Numbered from the stretch's first letter, positions 1 through 13,150 are shown. The stretch is 64,000 nt of DNA from Pyrus communis (GCF_963583255.1 NC_084803.1:20912428-20976427), one strand, 5' to 3'. Numbers and translations are program-made. Notes: generated from the letters alone by a model not told the origin.

Positions 1-905
1 GCATCAAGTTAGTAGCGGAGCGCGGTTGAGCAGACAGATCAGTCTGTCGATTGAGTTTGAGAACGAAACACTTTTTGTCTCCAAATGGATGTTGTTAATC
101 CCTGAGATTGGATTATAGATAGCTGATCCGATGTTAATTGGTATCACTCGATTTCAATTTCCTCCAACTATCTTCGACTTCGGATACCACCTTGGGTGTT
201 CTTCCTTTGGAATTGGAAAAATCACACCGGAAACAAACTATATATTCAATTTCAGTGATTCAGAATGTAGGTTATGATCCTAAAATTGCATGTGTTAAAT
301 ATCCTAGTGGATACAGTGCTGGGTTTCTATCTATGCTAGCTATCCATGCCCGGGTTCAAAACTCTCCCTCTCCTAAATTATCGTAACAGTTTTGAACTCT
401 GCTTCTCCCCCTTATATTATTAAAACTTAATTAAAAAGGCCCTAAAATTCTCTTTACGTAATTCACTTTTTAACTCGTGTAATTATCCTTAATTAATGAG
501 AATTGAAATTGAACTAATTAGGAAACTAGCAGATATTTAGGATATGTTTGGTGCTCTACTTGAATCTAACTTTTTTTAACTTCTTTTCTCCTTTCTCCTC
601 TTTCTCCTTCTTTTGAGACCCCTTCTTTTTTGATCTATTTGTCCAGTTTAAGTTTTAAGATTAAAAAATTTTAAATTTTATACCAAACAAGTATTTGAAT
701 CTTAAAAGAAATTTTTTTTTCAAAAAATATTTTGAGAAATGATGAAATTTTTTTGAATAGGATACCAAACAGATCCTTAAAAAAGGCTTGGTTCCCAAGC
801 AACCAGCTGTTCTACTCCATGTTGGATTATGAGATCATGCCATTAGCTATATATATAGCTAATGAACCACGACAAACAATCGATTTTAAACTCGAACGCT
901 CATAT
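1..905. other. AT-rich intergenic stretch, no gene seen
   Basis: I see no convincing coding exon here. The stretch contains T-rich runs near 570-620 and 700-730 and a short palindromic AT segment near 846-864. The last part is presumably the promoter and 5' leader of the decayed DOMON gene that starts at 906. Confidence 0.4.
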
Positions 906-1900
906 ATGGAACTTTCCAAGTCTCTCTTTGTTATTTGCTTACTGTTTACTTCCGTCTTCTCATCAGCTGCCGCACATCCGCCATGCACAAGCTGTACCTT
1001 CTCCAACAAGAAAACCTCCGCCGCATGCAGTACGCTCCCCGTTCTGAATTCGATGATCTGCTGGAATTATTAGCCGTTGACAGCCACTGTCGACGTTGCA
1101 TTCACACAATCTGTGGTGAGTGACTCGAGATGGGCTGCATGGGCCATAAACCCTACGTCTACCGGCATGGTCGGTTCACAAGCTATTATCGCTTACAAAA
1201 GAACCGATGGAACTATGACTGTACATTCTTCACCAATTAAAAGTTACGGGAGTCATTTGGAAAAAGAGAATCTCAGCTTCCCTTGTACGATGTCTCTGCG
1301 GCTTACGAAAACAACCAAGTCATCAATTTGCCACCCGAGTCCTTCCAAACAACGTCAGTGTTGTGCACCATGTCTGGCAGCAAGGACCCATGTTCAGAAA
1401 CAACCCCGGAATGCACTCGCTTTCCGGTCCCAACTTGCAATCCTTTGGAACCTTGGATTTTATTTCCGGGAAAATTGAAACAAGCTAGAGAACGAGTACT
1501 TCGATAACCGCCTTAAAATATGCCCATGGAGTTGTCAATACCATTAGCTGGGGCATACTTATGCCCATCGGCGTAATCGTGTCAAGGTATCTCAAGACGG
1601 TCGAAGCAGCCGATCCAGCATGGTTTCATGCTCGTAGAGCATGCCAAATGCTGGCGTTTCTTGGTGGTGTAGCTGGGTGGGGAAGTGGAATTTTCTCGGT
1701 TCCAAATCTCCGGGGATACAGTACAAAGGCCATAGATGCTTCGGCATCAGTCTTTGTCCTTGCCGATTCAAGTAGCCGTAGCACTTTGTCCTGGTCAATG
1801 CTATGGCTCACGCCCCATTTCAAATCAGCCAAAGGCAGTGAACGGACGGACCTTTTCGAGAAAAAAATGGAGACACAATCAGTCAGGATGGTCTAAATGA
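906..1900 (+). pseudogene. Decayed cytochrome b561 and DOMON domain protein
   Basis: The family consists of plasma-membrane, ascorbate-reducible redox proteins with a secretory signal, an extracellular DOMON domain and a C-terminal b561 transmembrane core. From the ATG at 906 the frame gives a hydrophobic signal peptide and a Cys-containing N terminus ending in LNSMICWNY. A TAG at 1071-1073 interrupts it. The same frame resumes with TATVDVAF and the family motif WAAWAINPTSTGMVGSQA (about 1130-1180). Homology then moves to another frame from about 1280 (YDVSAAYENNQVINLP) and to a third at 1561 (LMPIGVIVSRYLK, the start of the b561 part, then ADPAWF and GVAGWGSGI). The helices after about 1700 are mostly unrecognisable and no full b561 core remains. 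With one in-frame stop and at least two frame changes, this is a pseudogene. The family assignment rests on remembered motifs, not a search. Confidence 0.8.
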
Positions 1901-1932
1901 TTGTGATGTAATGTAGCATCGGAAGCCACACA

Positions 1933-2270
1933 GTGATAAACTTGAAGAAATCGTTGCTTTCTCTTTGTCCGTCTTTCAGATCAAGAGGCTTATCAAGTTC
2001 CGGCACTTTTGGCAGTGGAGCCACAGACACATCATCCTTGGACAATGCTACTTTTGGGAGGGATCATCTTGTTGGTAAGAGTAGTGATGTTCCTTCGGAT
2101 GAGTTTTCTGTTGGTTAGACTCGCACCGGAGAGATGTCGACACAGTAAGGTCATTGGATTACATTTCAGATGAAGATGGAGAAAACTCAGAAGTCGATGA
2201 GGAAATTGAAACGCCGATAAATGGAGTTGATTCTCATGACTCAGGGCAGAATGAAATACTGGAAGCTTAA
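1933..2270 (+). other. Possible C-terminal exon remnant of an unrecognised gene
   Basis: A Ser/Thr/Gly-rich frame runs to a TAG at 2118 and includes SSSGTFGSGATDTSSLDN. Just downstream another frame (about 2131-2270) encodes an acidic tail containing SLDYISDEDGENSEVDEEIE that ends in TAA. Low-complexity acidic tails like this are common at C termini, so this could be a remnant last exon. I do not recognise the family. No matching upstream exon is visible, and the piece may be debris carried with the neighbouring pseudogene. Confidence 0.25.
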
Positions 2271-3279
2271 AAAACAGCGACAGCTGCAAATGCGATATGT
2301 TAGGTCTTAGGACGGAGCAATATGTTTCAGATGCACTTATACAACAGCGGCAACTGTAAGCTTGGAAGGAAAGAAGGAAAAGGGATGGGATACTCTTCCC
2401 CTTTCAACAAGGACAGAAGTAAGTTTAGACTTTCCTTTGAACCAGATCCCTTCAGAGAGACAAACATCTCACATTTCAATTGACATATCGCATTTTCTAA
2501 GAATCGTAATTTTCCCATGCACTTATACAACAGCAACTGCAAATGCGGCATCATTTATCTACCTTGGCATGAAAAAACTCTTCCCTTAGCTAGTGTTTAC
2601 TCATCGTTTAACTCTCAGAAACAGAAAACCTATAAGCTCCTTACAAAATGATACCTGTAAAAAGACAGAAGAAAGAAAGTTCAGAAACGAAGCTCCCACG
2701 TTCCAAATATACAATCCCAACCTATTTACACTACAGAAACATGAAGACATCGCTGCCCCAGCGTATCATCATCCCACGCGCATGGTTCTTGCTCAAGAAT
2801 GAGTTACCCATGTGTGAGTTTCATGTCAAGGTCTGCAAAATAAAAAATAAAAAAATTGCAAAGAAATACATAAAAGGCCTGGATAGGAGTACTAGATTAG
2901 TTTTACCAAAACAAATCTTCATACATGAATCCTTTGCATGATATATATAACCTCAGAGCGAGAAATCATGAATCATATATTTTAGCCATAAAAAAACTAA
3001 TATTTGCAAATCACTATACATTAATACTATTATAGTGAAGGAAAACTATTCAGCTTCACGAGCTAGTGGATAAAACTGCGACCTTTCAGTAACTTGACAA
3101 GAATTCAGGCGGTAGTAACATCAGCAGGGCTAGTAAATAGAGAAACTGCGACCCTTCAGTAGGGATGGCATTTATCCAAATACTGGCCAAGCTCTCAAAA
3201 TTCAAAAGTTAACGGGATGCAAAGTAGTATCCTACAAGGGAATTTCTCAGTCTACAAACATTTTATGTTAAAGGTCAAC
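2271..3279. other. Intergenic, with a short direct repeat
   Basis: No gene is recognised. The 18-base string atgcacttatacaacagc is present at about 2331 and again, slightly changed, at about 2517, with similar downstream text, suggesting a local duplication of about 186 bp. The right end should contain the 3' UTR and polyadenylation region of the minus-strand TRB gene that stops at 3280. Confidence 0.35.
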
Positions 3280-5904
3280 TTATGATGCGAAATTGCTTAA
3301 GAGAACTTTACCAATTTTTCTACATTTCAATGCTTTCATTGCTGCTTTGGCAAAAACTTGTGCTGCTTCTGCTTCAGCTTCTGCCGCCTCCGCCTCCCTT
3401 GCTGCTTCCTCAGCTGCTGCAATGGCAGCCTCTGCCTCTGCTACCGCCTGCGCAGCAGCAGCAGCAGCCTCTTGTGCAGTCATGCTTCTCATCTTGGTTA
3501 AATCTGCATCTACTTGGGATTTAGTAAGGATGTTGATGTCACTCTTATCTTTTCTCGATGAATCCTTCTGCTTTCCTTCCAAGAGCAACGCTGAAGAGCT
3601 TCTTCTTTTTTCAGAAGTAGCTGAACTTAATGGAATTCTGTATCTATGCTTGACCTGCAACACAGACCATAAAACAAAATTCCTGAGATACAATCACATA
3701 ATATTTGTTTTTTCATTAAGAACGTATGTTCCATATTACAAACTTCTTCTCCAATGGGAAGTAGCTTATTATCCATACCAATATTTAAGTCCTAATCAAA
3801 CAAATCCATGGTTATGAGTCATATCAACTAAACCCTACTTCCCAAATCCCGTCCTACCTCAACTACCATTCCTTATCCTTGTTTACTAACTACCAAGACT
3901 TGCCTAATTAATCCTATTCCAACTAAGACTTAATCAATCATAATCCTATTAGGGCTACATAAAACATAAAGGGAAAAATGACAAAAAGTTAAATGGCTGA
4001 TTCCCAAATAAACTAGAACTCAAGCCTAATTGGATAAAGAGCCCAAGTACTCTTGGAGAGCCTTGTAGATGTTACTCATCAAACTCCCCTGGTTGGAGAG
4101 GATTCGTGCTCGAGTCTAAATCATCATCACTAAAGACTCATGCATCACATACTACAAAAGCTTCAGTAAGTATATATTGGCATTGAAAACATTTTCAGGC
4201 TTACAGGCCAAGGTTTCTTCTTACATCAATCAGATAAATGAGATCTTAGTGCACACATACTACAATAATTGTGCTCTAAAATACCAAAATTGAGAGCTTA
4301 ATTACCTTAATCAGCTTTCCAGTGGCTGTCATATTCTTTAATTTTGATGACAGTAACTTTTTAAGTTTTGGTGGTGCCCAATATTGCTCCTACAAAATGA
4401 AAATTGAGAACGTCAAAATTCCTCTAAAAGATCAAGTATTAGTAGATGAGATTGAGGAAACTTGAGATTGCAGTGAAATGATACATAAACAGAAAATACG
4501 AGGAAAGCATGCACTCTCTTTTCTCCTCATTTGTGTCCAAAAACAGCAGAAATACGTACTTTAGTTTGACTTGTCAAGTATTTATTACTTAAACCTGAAG
4601 GATTTCTGAAATTTTTGTATGAGGCAGGTTTCCAAAACTATGAATGAAAGACCCACAATATATATACCTCTATGTGCATAGCAATTGCAGCTCTGTCAGA
4701 TCCCCCTGGCTCCTTCAAATTTGTAATAGCCTCTAATATAAGGTGATCCAACCTAAAACCAACCAAAGGAGTTTCCATAGAGCTAGTCAATAACCACGTC
4801 AACAAAAATGTGATGGAATGGCATGCATACAATGTTTTCTTTTGCCATTTTAAATTAAGGATGAGAAATGAAGTCTTCTCAGGAAATATTTTTGTAAATG
4901 TAGGAGGATCTCATAAAACTGCCTCGCAAATTAGTAAACGTAACCATCGTCATATACCAACCATATCAAGAGTCTTCAGTTAAAGTGACCTTTACAGCTA
5001 TGCTTACATACAGAATTCCTATTCAACTGTTCAGGAAATACAAAGTCAGTGTATAGAGACTAAACATGAACGGAAAAAGGAATGAGTAAAAAGGTAATTA
5101 TAAATTGCACACAACTGTTCATACCCATCACAGGACCCCTAAAGACAAAATATTATAGATGCAGTGATAAAATTCATTTGTGCATGACTGTCAATAACAT
5201 TTACATGCCATCTGCTTTGTGATGACAATATTCATGAGTACGAGATTTTATGGAAATAAGATAATGAGATGAGGGAGAAAATAACAGGTACTGTTGATCC
5301 TTAGTGCTACCCAGTTATTTGACCGTTAACACATTAGATTGAGATTTTTCAGATCCAGTTCTTGACAGAGAATGAAAGTACTGTCAATATCCAAGTAAGC
5401 GGTGAAGATCTAACCTGGCAATTGGTTGTTTTGAATCTTTTGATTCAATTGTCTGCGGCTTTCCACCAGAAATGGCAAGAGGCTTAGCGTCAACAACTTC
5501 TTCATGACTTTGGATTACAGTGCTCACGGCCAAAGGGTTGTTGTCGTGTTTAGGAGTTGGTAAGTTCCTTTTAAGTGCAAGCTTAGCCTTCTGTCTAGAA
5601 CCCCATATTGCGGTCACATTTATATTTCTCCACTTGTCCTATCCAAGGAAACAACTACGAAATCAGATATGATCTCCAGAGGTTATACTTCATCTTTTTT
5701 TTTTCCATAGTAGTTTGACAGTTCCCATGAAGCTAAAGTTTGAAAAATGGATACCTTGAGGTCAACATTTGAACGCAGATGTAAGATAGTACTGAATTCT
5801 GGATCTGTAAGTATTGTGCGCCATTTTCCTGCCCCGTGTTTAAGTACTCCGGCTTTAAGGGCTGCTTCTTCTTCGGCGGTCCACTTCTGCTTAGGAGCAC
5901 CCAT
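3280..5904 (-). CDS. TRB: Telomere repeat-binding factor, single Myb histone (TRB) type
   Basis: Nuclear DNA-binding protein of the plant TRB/SMH family, which binds telomeric repeats and telobox promoters. Five coding exons close in frame: 5755-5904, 5415-5638, 4668-4752, 4306-4389 and 3280-3654. They give 305 residues, matching the family's roughly 300. The start gives [19 protein letters not shown], the usual N terminus. Residues 1-60 form the Myb-like telobox domain, and the LKDKWRN motif is split exactly at the exon 1/2 junction. Residues about 125-190 form a linker-histone H1/H5-like domain ([20 protein letters not shown], then [16 protein letters not shown]). Residues about 235-295 are an Ala/Glu coiled coil typical of TRBs. 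All introns are GT-AG. A likely non-coding first exon ends at about 6708 (CCG then GTAATC), with an acceptor near 5938 before the ATG. The final residues [12 protein letters not shown] may reflect a read-through or variant terminus. Confidence 0.93.
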
Positions 5905-6707
5905 TAACTGAAATCCAGAACCCTCCCAGAACGAAATCTGCCAAATCAAATTCTGCACTTCTCAGAACTTCATAGATTATCGAATTCTGAGTAATAAAAA
6001 GCGTCAACCACCATATAGGAACTTACAAGACCAACAAACTACCATAGATTACTATAATTCTGAATAGCAAAAATACCAAATGTGAAACTTAAAGCCTCTT
6101 TGTAGATTACCTTGAATTTAACTCATCCACTAAATTATATACTCCATTACTTAAAAAGCATCACTGATTCATTTTTTTTTAATTTTTTATACAAACGATA
6201 TTGGGAGAGCGGATATTGAACTCGGGACATCGAATTCAAGTTAAAAGTGTAGTAACAAACACAAAAAAAAAAAAAAACAGATGCATTGCCTTGATTTAGA
6301 AACGGGGTTTAACTCAGATAGTGCCAAGAAATTCCGGCCTCTAATTACAATTAACTGTCTAAAAAGTTTTCCAGTTGGGTTTAATTTAAATTTCAATTAA
6401 AATCTTAAAAAATTAAAAGCTTAATAATTTATCATTTTTTCTCTTATTTCTGTCAAAATCCCACTCAATTTCTGAACTTTTACAAGAGCTTGAATTCCAA
6501 CTCGCTCACCCAACTAAGAAAATTTACATCAATTCAATCAAATGGCAATGCATGTCGGCAATTCCTGCACACACAAAAAAACCCAAGAATCTAATTCGCA
6601 TAATTATCTCAATAAAATAAGAACGAGGTTTCTAAAAATTGAAATTCCGGCAATTCGCCGGCAAAAAAATGAACAGAAAAAAGCGAGAGGTGGGAAGCAA
6701 AGGATTA

Positions 6708-6775
6708 CCGGATCGGAGAAATCACTGAGAAGCTGACGAAAATGTGGGCAGCTGAGAGATCGATTGCATAATCCG
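6708..6775 (-). other. Probable 5' UTR exon of the TRB gene
   Basis: On the minus strand a GA/CT-mixed leader ends in CCG followed by GTAATCC, a plausible splice donor. A matching acceptor (TTTGGCAG) lies at about 5939, 35 bases before the TRB start codon. A leader intron of about 770 bp would connect them. The transcription start is not determined. Confidence 0.4.
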
Positions 6776-7673
6776 AAATTTGAAGAATTTGAGAGTTTTA
6801 CGAAATTTATATGAAATGTTTCGGATTAATTTTTATGGACTACTGGTGTTCGAGTGTTTGTTGAATTTGTTGAGATTGAAATTCTTCCATTGGATTTGTT
6901 TTTGTGCCGCTCGGCCTTTCCTTTTGAGAGATGGACAGAGTCACAGACGGGCCCGAGGGAGATGGGACCCCCCAAATGGTTAATGCCAAATGCCTATTGG
7001 GATCTTCGGTTTCTGAAAATTGTGTTAGAACCCCCTCTTTTGGACACTTTTACACTTCCACCCCTGTAGTTTTTCCGTGTTTTTTCTTTTCTTTTATTCT
7101 CTCCTTTTGTTTTTCGAATAACTTTTTTGTTTTTTGGATTACCTTTACAAAGTCTTGGAAGTTAACGAAGAGGACTTGCTTTTGAAAATTTTTTATTTGA
7201 ACAAAACTTTTGTATTCCTACAAAAATTACAGTCTATTGGTGTTTTTTTTTTTTTTTTTTTTTTTGGTGCTTAAATATGAGAAAAAATATGTAGAAATGA
7301 GAAATAAAGAAGAATGGAAGAAAGACGGCGGGTTAGATGTATAAACAACATTGCAGCGAAAGAATCCACAAACTAATGCGATAGTAATAGTGAAATTGTA
7401 TGAATTAACCTAAGTTTGAATCCATTACCAATTTGGAATTCACCAAGAAACAAAAAAACCTTAAAATTTATTAATTTGATAATATGAAAAGTTACAAACT
7501 TAGCACCCAGGTATACTGCCTCTTGGCTCTCGTTTTTCTAGGAGTACAAATAAAAAAGAAATTAAAGAAATAACAATAGAAAATATCTAAAACCCTAAGA
7601 TGCCATTTTGGGCTAGTAAATAATGGAGTTTGGCCAAAAATACTCATATATTAGGAAAAAAAAATGATAAGTC
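6776..7673. other. Promoter side of TRB, then AT-rich spacer
   Basis: This is presumably the TRB promoter (minus strand) followed by spacer DNA with a run of about 21 T near 7244-7265. No coding feature or complete repeat is recognised before the copia LTR at 7674. Confidence 0.35.
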
Positions 7674-7926
7674 TGTTGTGGTCTATTTTATCTGACAAGT
7701 TTAGGGTGGCCGACGGCAAGGAGAAGAGAGAAAGAGATGTGTTTGTAGAATTGTAGGGGAATGTGTGTGTTGTTATCCCTCCTATATTGTGCCTTTATTT
7801 ATAGTAATAGAATGAGAGAAGATATTCCTTCTTCCCCAAGGAATACAAGATACAATAGGAAATGATAACTAGAATCAAATCTAATCTAGGATTTACACAA
7901 TCATACTTAAACTAGGAATGTTTACA
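7674..7926 (-). repeat. Copia 3' LTR
   Basis: This 253-bp repeat matches 14452-14700 with scattered substitutions and small indels. On the minus strand it begins TGTAAACATTCC and ends CCACAACA. It contains a TATAAATA-type box on the minus strand. Confidence 0.93.
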
Positions 7927-8346
7927 ACTCTCCCCCTTGAGTGTGTATATACTCAAGGTAGATTTAGCATCATGCAGAAGTTGATGAAGTAGACTCATCA
8001 ACACCGATTCTATGGAACAACGCTTATTCTCAATAAGGTAGGAACTTGCATAAGTAGTATGTCTCACTAAAAAACCCTAAGGCTATAGCAAAAACCCGAG
8101 TAGGGACAAAATCCATAGTCTAAGGAAAAGTGCGTGAGAGATGCAAAGTCAAAAGAAATGTCTAGATGACATCATCAGGGATATGATTAGCCCAATATGG
8201 GTGCCTCGTTAAAACCTAGTTAGGTAAAAAAAAACCCAGTGGGAAAAATGCTCATAATTGTAGGGAAAAATAGTACATTAAGATCAAGCAAGTATCTACA
8301 GGATACTCCCCCTGAGTTTAACATAATTCCAAAGAGAAATATCAAG

Positions 8347-8996
8347 TTACAACTCAAGAAAGTTTACGCATACCAATTCCATGAACAAGCTTTTGAAACA
8401 TTGTCTTCGGCAGTGATTTGGTGAAGAGGTCGGCCAGATTGTCTTGTGAACGGATTTGCGTGACTTCAATCTTCTAATACTCTTGTTGTTGATGTGAAAA
8501 GAAAAACTTTTGGGCAATGTGCTTGGTGTTGTCTCCTTTAATGTGACCTTTCTTGAGTTGTTCGATGCAAGCTGTGTTGTCTTCAAAGATCGTAGTCGAG
8601 ACATCAACGTGGATAAAGATCGCAGGAGCTTCAAATATGGCCCACTACTGCTCTCAACCAAAAGCATTCCCGAGTTGCTTCATGTAAGGCGAGAATTTCA
8701 GCATGGTTAGACGAAGTGGCAACTAAGGTTTGTTTACTTGACCTCCAAGAGATTGTGGTGCCTCAAACGGTAAAGACATAACCCATTTAAGAGCGCGCCT
8801 TGTGCGGATCAGATAAGTATCCTACGTCGGCATAACCAACAAGGCGAGAATCGACTCGAGTAGCATAAGGTGTGGCACCGTTCGAGGATTCGTAGGGATA
8901 GAACAAGCCCAAATCCGTAGTACCCTTAAGGTAACGAAAAATGTCTTTCACACTCGTACAATGTCTGTGTGTTGGTGCATTACCGTATCTTGGCAA
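8347..8996 (-). pseudogene. Copia RNase H region (broken)
   Basis: This is the C-terminal part of the copia polyprotein. The frame at 8787-8996 shows the conserved YLKGTTDLGLFY block and GYADVGYLSDPHKARS, where the family has a GY-(A/C)-DADW-type motif. A second frame at 8347-8667 continues the RNase H fold region. It is split by frameshifts and cannot encode an active enzyme as it stands. Confidence 0.8.
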
Positions 8997-9032
8997 AAGA
9001 TTAACAACGAAGGAGATGTCAGGTCTAGTGCA

Positions 9033-9912
9033 TTAAGCTAAGCACAATAAAGCGCCTATCACACTTAGATAAGGAACTTCAGGCTCCAAAATCTCTTCAT
9101 CATCCTCCTTCGGATGGAAGGGATCTCGTTTTGCATTTAGCGAACGAACGACCACAGGAGTACTCGAAGGCTTCGCTTTATCCTCATTAAAGCGGCGCAA
9201 CACCTTCTGGGTGTAGTTCGATTGATGTACTAGGATTCCATCCAAACAATGCTCTATCTCGAGACCAAGATAGTATCGAGTCTTACTTAGATCTTTCATC
9301 TCAAATTCCGACTTCAAGTGTGCGGCAGTTCTCGCAAGCTCTTTAGGAGTTCTGATAAGATTCATGTCATCGACATATACTGCAACAATCGTAAATCCGG
9401 AATGTGATTTCTTAATGAACACACAAGGGTATAGTTCGTTGTTCACATATCTTTGACTAGTCAAATACTCACTCAGACGATTATACCACATTATTCCGGA
9501 TTGTTTCTATTCTTTCGGATTGTTTCAAACTGTAGAGTGAACACCTCAATCGAATTGAAAGCGTGTTCCAGGGTTTGGAAATATTTGAACCAGTCAATGT
9601 AAGTCTTTAGGGAACTTTCATGTAAATTTCCGTATCAAGAACCCCATAAAGATACGCGGTTACTACATCCATAAGTTGCATATCCAGTTTTTCGGAAACT
9701 ACCAAACTGACAAGGTAATGAAAAGTAATCACATCCATAATGGGTGAATAAGTTTCATCATAGTCAATCCTGGGGTGTTGTGAGAAGCCTTGTGCAACAA
9801 GACGAACTTTGTAACGCACAATTTCGTTCTTCTCATTATGCTTCCAAACGAAAACCCACTTATAGCCAACGAACTTCACATTAGAAGGAGTAGGAGCTAC
9901 AGGTCCAAACAT
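9033..9912 (-). pseudogene. Copia reverse transcriptase (broken)
   Basis: The upstream half (9607-9912) has GYKWVFVWKHNEKNEIVRYK and LVAQGFSQHPRIDYDETYSP, standard copia RT landmarks, followed by AYLYGVLDTEIYMKVP. The downstream half (9033-9491) carries the catalytic YVDDM motif and KTRYYLGLEIEH. The halves are separated by stops and frame changes around 9492-9606. Confidence 0.9.
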
Positions 9913-9951
9913 CTTATGTTTCGCAAGCGAATCGAGTTTGACTTGGATTGT

Positions 9952-11450
9952 TTATTTCCAGTTTGACCAATCAGTTCTACGTCGACATTCATCAACAGAA
10001 CGCGGTTCAATGTCATCGCTCAACATGATCTCAGCAGCTACTGCAAATGTTAATGCATCGTTGACAATGATCTCATTTCTATGCCACACATCATCTAAGC
10101 TAGCATAATAGACCGAAATCTCACGATTCTCAAGAGGAGGATTCATCTTTTCAAGGACGCTTCCATAATCTAGAATTTCCTCATGAGTTGGGTAGAATGA
10201 GTAAACGATAGTCGAATTCACGGTAAGCTCTTCGGGACCTTGTGCCATGGTTTTCCTCTTCCAGAGGTTGAATCCTTTGAACCAAGGGGTCTGCCCTGCT
10301 TTTGTTTAGGGGTAAATGATTGGCTAGTCACTAATGTACATGGATCACCAAGATTGGAGTCTCGGGCTTCTAGGAGGGCAATTCGTCGTACATTTGGTAC
10401 ATTAATCTTTGCAGGCATATTCGCAGCTGGAATATGTGATCTTGTCATTCGTGCTAGATCGGTGAAAGCATCTGGCATGCTCTGAAGATCTAATATGCGC
10501 TGCACTTCAATTTCAGACTGAGCGGTGCGAGGATCTAAATGAGACAAAGTGGGAGTCGTCCACGATAATTCGCATCGCTCTTCAGGAACAGTGACGCTCT
10601 TATCTCCCCCTAACGAAGAGAAAACTGTCTCATAGAAGTGACAATCTGCAAAACGATCGGTAAACAGATCGCCTATCAAAGGTTCTAAGTAATGAATAAT
10701 CGAAGGAGAATCATATCCAACATAAATTCTCATCCTTCGCTGAGGCCCCATTTTTGTACATAAATGCGGTGAGATCGGCACATATACCGTACAACCAAAT
10801 ACATGCAGATGCCATATGTCGGGTTCGTATCTGGTAACCAATTGTTGTGTCATAACAGGCCTCAGGTGGACCAACTTTGATGCATGCAATATTGCATAGC
10901 CCCAAGCAGCGATTGGGAGCTTGGTACGTATGACCAATGATCGAGCAATCATTTGTAAGTGCTTAATGAAAGCTTCTGCCAGGGCATTGTGGGTGTGAAC
11001 ATGAGGTACATGATGTTCAACTTCAACCCCAACCGACATGCAATAATTATCACAAGTTTTAGATGTGAATTATCTAGCATTATCCAATTGAATAGATTTG
11101 ATCGAATAATCAGGGTGGTGAGCCCTGAGCTTAATAACCTGAGCCAACAATTTGGAGAATGCAGTGTTACTTGTGGACAATAAGCACACGTGTGACCAAC
11201 GTGTAGAAGCGTCAACCAAAACCATAAAGTATCTAAATGGTTCGTAAGGAGGGTGAATCGGTCCACAAATGTCCCCTTGAATCTGTTGTAGAAAAATGGG
11301 AGGATTCGAATGAATCTTGTCATAAGAAGGCTTAGTAATAAGCTTTCCCATCGAACATGTTTGACATGCGATTCCTTGGATCGAACCTAAACTTCGGGTT
11401 AGTGGATGCCTGTGTGAAGATTTAAGGATATGACGCTCGCTATTCGTCAA
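9952..11450 (-). pseudogene. Copia GAG-pre-integrase and integrase region (broken)
   Basis: The frame at 11070-11450 has the family stretch HPLTRSLGSIQGIACQTC..GK, then GDICGPIHPPYEPFRYFMVL, which includes a first catalytic Asp. The frame at 10218-11039 continues with EHHVPHVHTHNALAEAFIK, where the family catalytic Glu is expected near NGxAE, and the FGCTVYVP..MGPQRRMRIYVGYDSPSII connection typical of copia. Another fragment lies at 9952-10248. Frame breaks separate the pieces. Confidence 0.85.
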
Positions 11451-12108
11451 GGATGTCCCAAACGATCATGCCAAAGTGTAATTTCGTGCGCGGTCCTAAT
11501 AGTAGGGCCAACCACATAGTGGCATTCTATGGGGCGTATGGTCGTAGTATATAAATCACTCGGGGTACGCTTCATTTTCTCTAGAGTACGCTTTTGGCCA
11601 TATTCGTAAGAAGTTATGCACAGAAATTCAACTTCGTTTTCTACGTGGGTTTTAGCCTAGTAATTGTTATCTTTAATGTCCTTGAAGCTTAACAACGTTC
11701 TTCCAAAATGTAGAGAATAGAGTGCCTTATAAATGGTCAAGATTGTACCATTGGACAACATTATACATATCTTACCATATCCTTCTATCAGGTTGGATGG
11801 GTTTGAGAGAGTTGTCAGAGGTGCATTCTTATGTATGAAGTTAGTGAAATAGATGCATTCATGCAAAACGGTGTGCATGGTTGCACTATCTGCCAGACAA
11901 CTAACTTTCCCACTAATTATACCTAGAATGAAAAATTAATTTGAATTGCTTACATGCATAAAAGTTTTGAAAACAAATATCAATTCAATATAATTTCATT
12001 TATCTAAGGATTAAAAACTTAATATCCAAAACAAATCACCAACTAATAATCCAAACATAAAGGAAAATTGTTCAAAAATCAACCAAAAACAAAGGAGGGG
12101 TTCGGCCA

Positions 12109-13150
12109 CTAGGTGGAATTCAGCCCTATTTGTCTTATTTCAACTAAAAATAAGTCTATGTCTAAGGTTCTAATTTTCCATAGGAGTGGTATCCTCATGA
12201 AAATCAGAAACCTCCATCTTTGTAGTCTTCGGTTCGTCCACTTGCATGAAGTTTGATTTAAACTTCTTACGACGAGAATGATATTTATATATAACCTTCT
12301 TAGGAGCTTAGCAAACACGGAACCAATGGCCCTTTGAACCACAACGATAACACAAGTCCACATCCATGGTTTCAGGTGTTTTGTCCTTATTCTTGAAGTT
12401 CGGGGCCTTGGGAGCGAGGTTTGGGCGTTTCTGGGCTTTGTTTCTTCCCTTATATGGCCCTTAACTCTATTGACCTTGGTAGGATGGCTTCTGGCCACCC
12501 CTACCACGCCTATTTTGATGTTTTGGGTGTTGGTTGGTGCTATAATATGCTTCAGGCATAGCAGTCACCCCAGTAGGTCGAGCTTGATGATTCTTCATCA
12601 ACAGCTGGTTCTGCTTTTCAGTGAGAAGTAAAACAGAGATCAAATCCGAGAACTTAATGAACTTCTAAGCTCTATATTGTTGCTGCATGACAATATTAGA
12701 AGCAAAGAAGGTCAAATATGTCTTCTCCAGGAGATCCTCTTCAGTCAAAGTTTCATTGCAAAACTTGAGAAGTGATCGGATTTGACAAACTTCAGAATTA
12801 TATTCATTCACAGACTTAAAGTCTTGGAAGCGCAAGTGCTGCCAGTTACGTCTTGCTTTAGGCAAGAATATGTCATTTTGGTGATCAAAACGATTAGCCA
12901 AAGCGACCCATAATGCACGTGGATCCTCCTCAGCAAGATATTCAATTTGCAGAGCGTCATGAATATGTCTTCAGATGAAGATCATAGCAGTGACTTTTTC
13001 AGCTTTGCCAACAGGCTTGTCCATTGCTTTTTCAATAGTAGGACGCAAGTTCTTTGCAATGAGGTAGAACTTCACATCTTGGACCCACTTGAGGTAGTTC
13101 CTTCCAGAGACCTCCAAAGCGGTAAAGTCGAGTTGGTTCAAATTCGACAT
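12109..13150 (-). pseudogene. Copia gag with zinc-knuckle remnant
   Basis: The minus strand starts at ATG 13150 with MSNLNQLDFTALEVSGRNYL, a standard copia gag opening. After a TGA near 12970, reading continues with ALWVALANRFDHQNDIFLP and SVNEYNSEVCQIRSLLKF. Nearer 12350 a CCHC-like CYRCGSKGHWFRVC-type sequence can be read with frameshifts. This is inactive. Confidence 0.85.

Noticed and set aside
138..386. 82-codon open frame on the plus strand
   Set aside because: No domain or splice context, composition like the surrounding non-coding DNA.
3293..3817. 174-codon Ala/Ser-rich frame on the plus strand
   Set aside because: It is the antisense of the Ala/Glu-rich last exon of the TRB gene.
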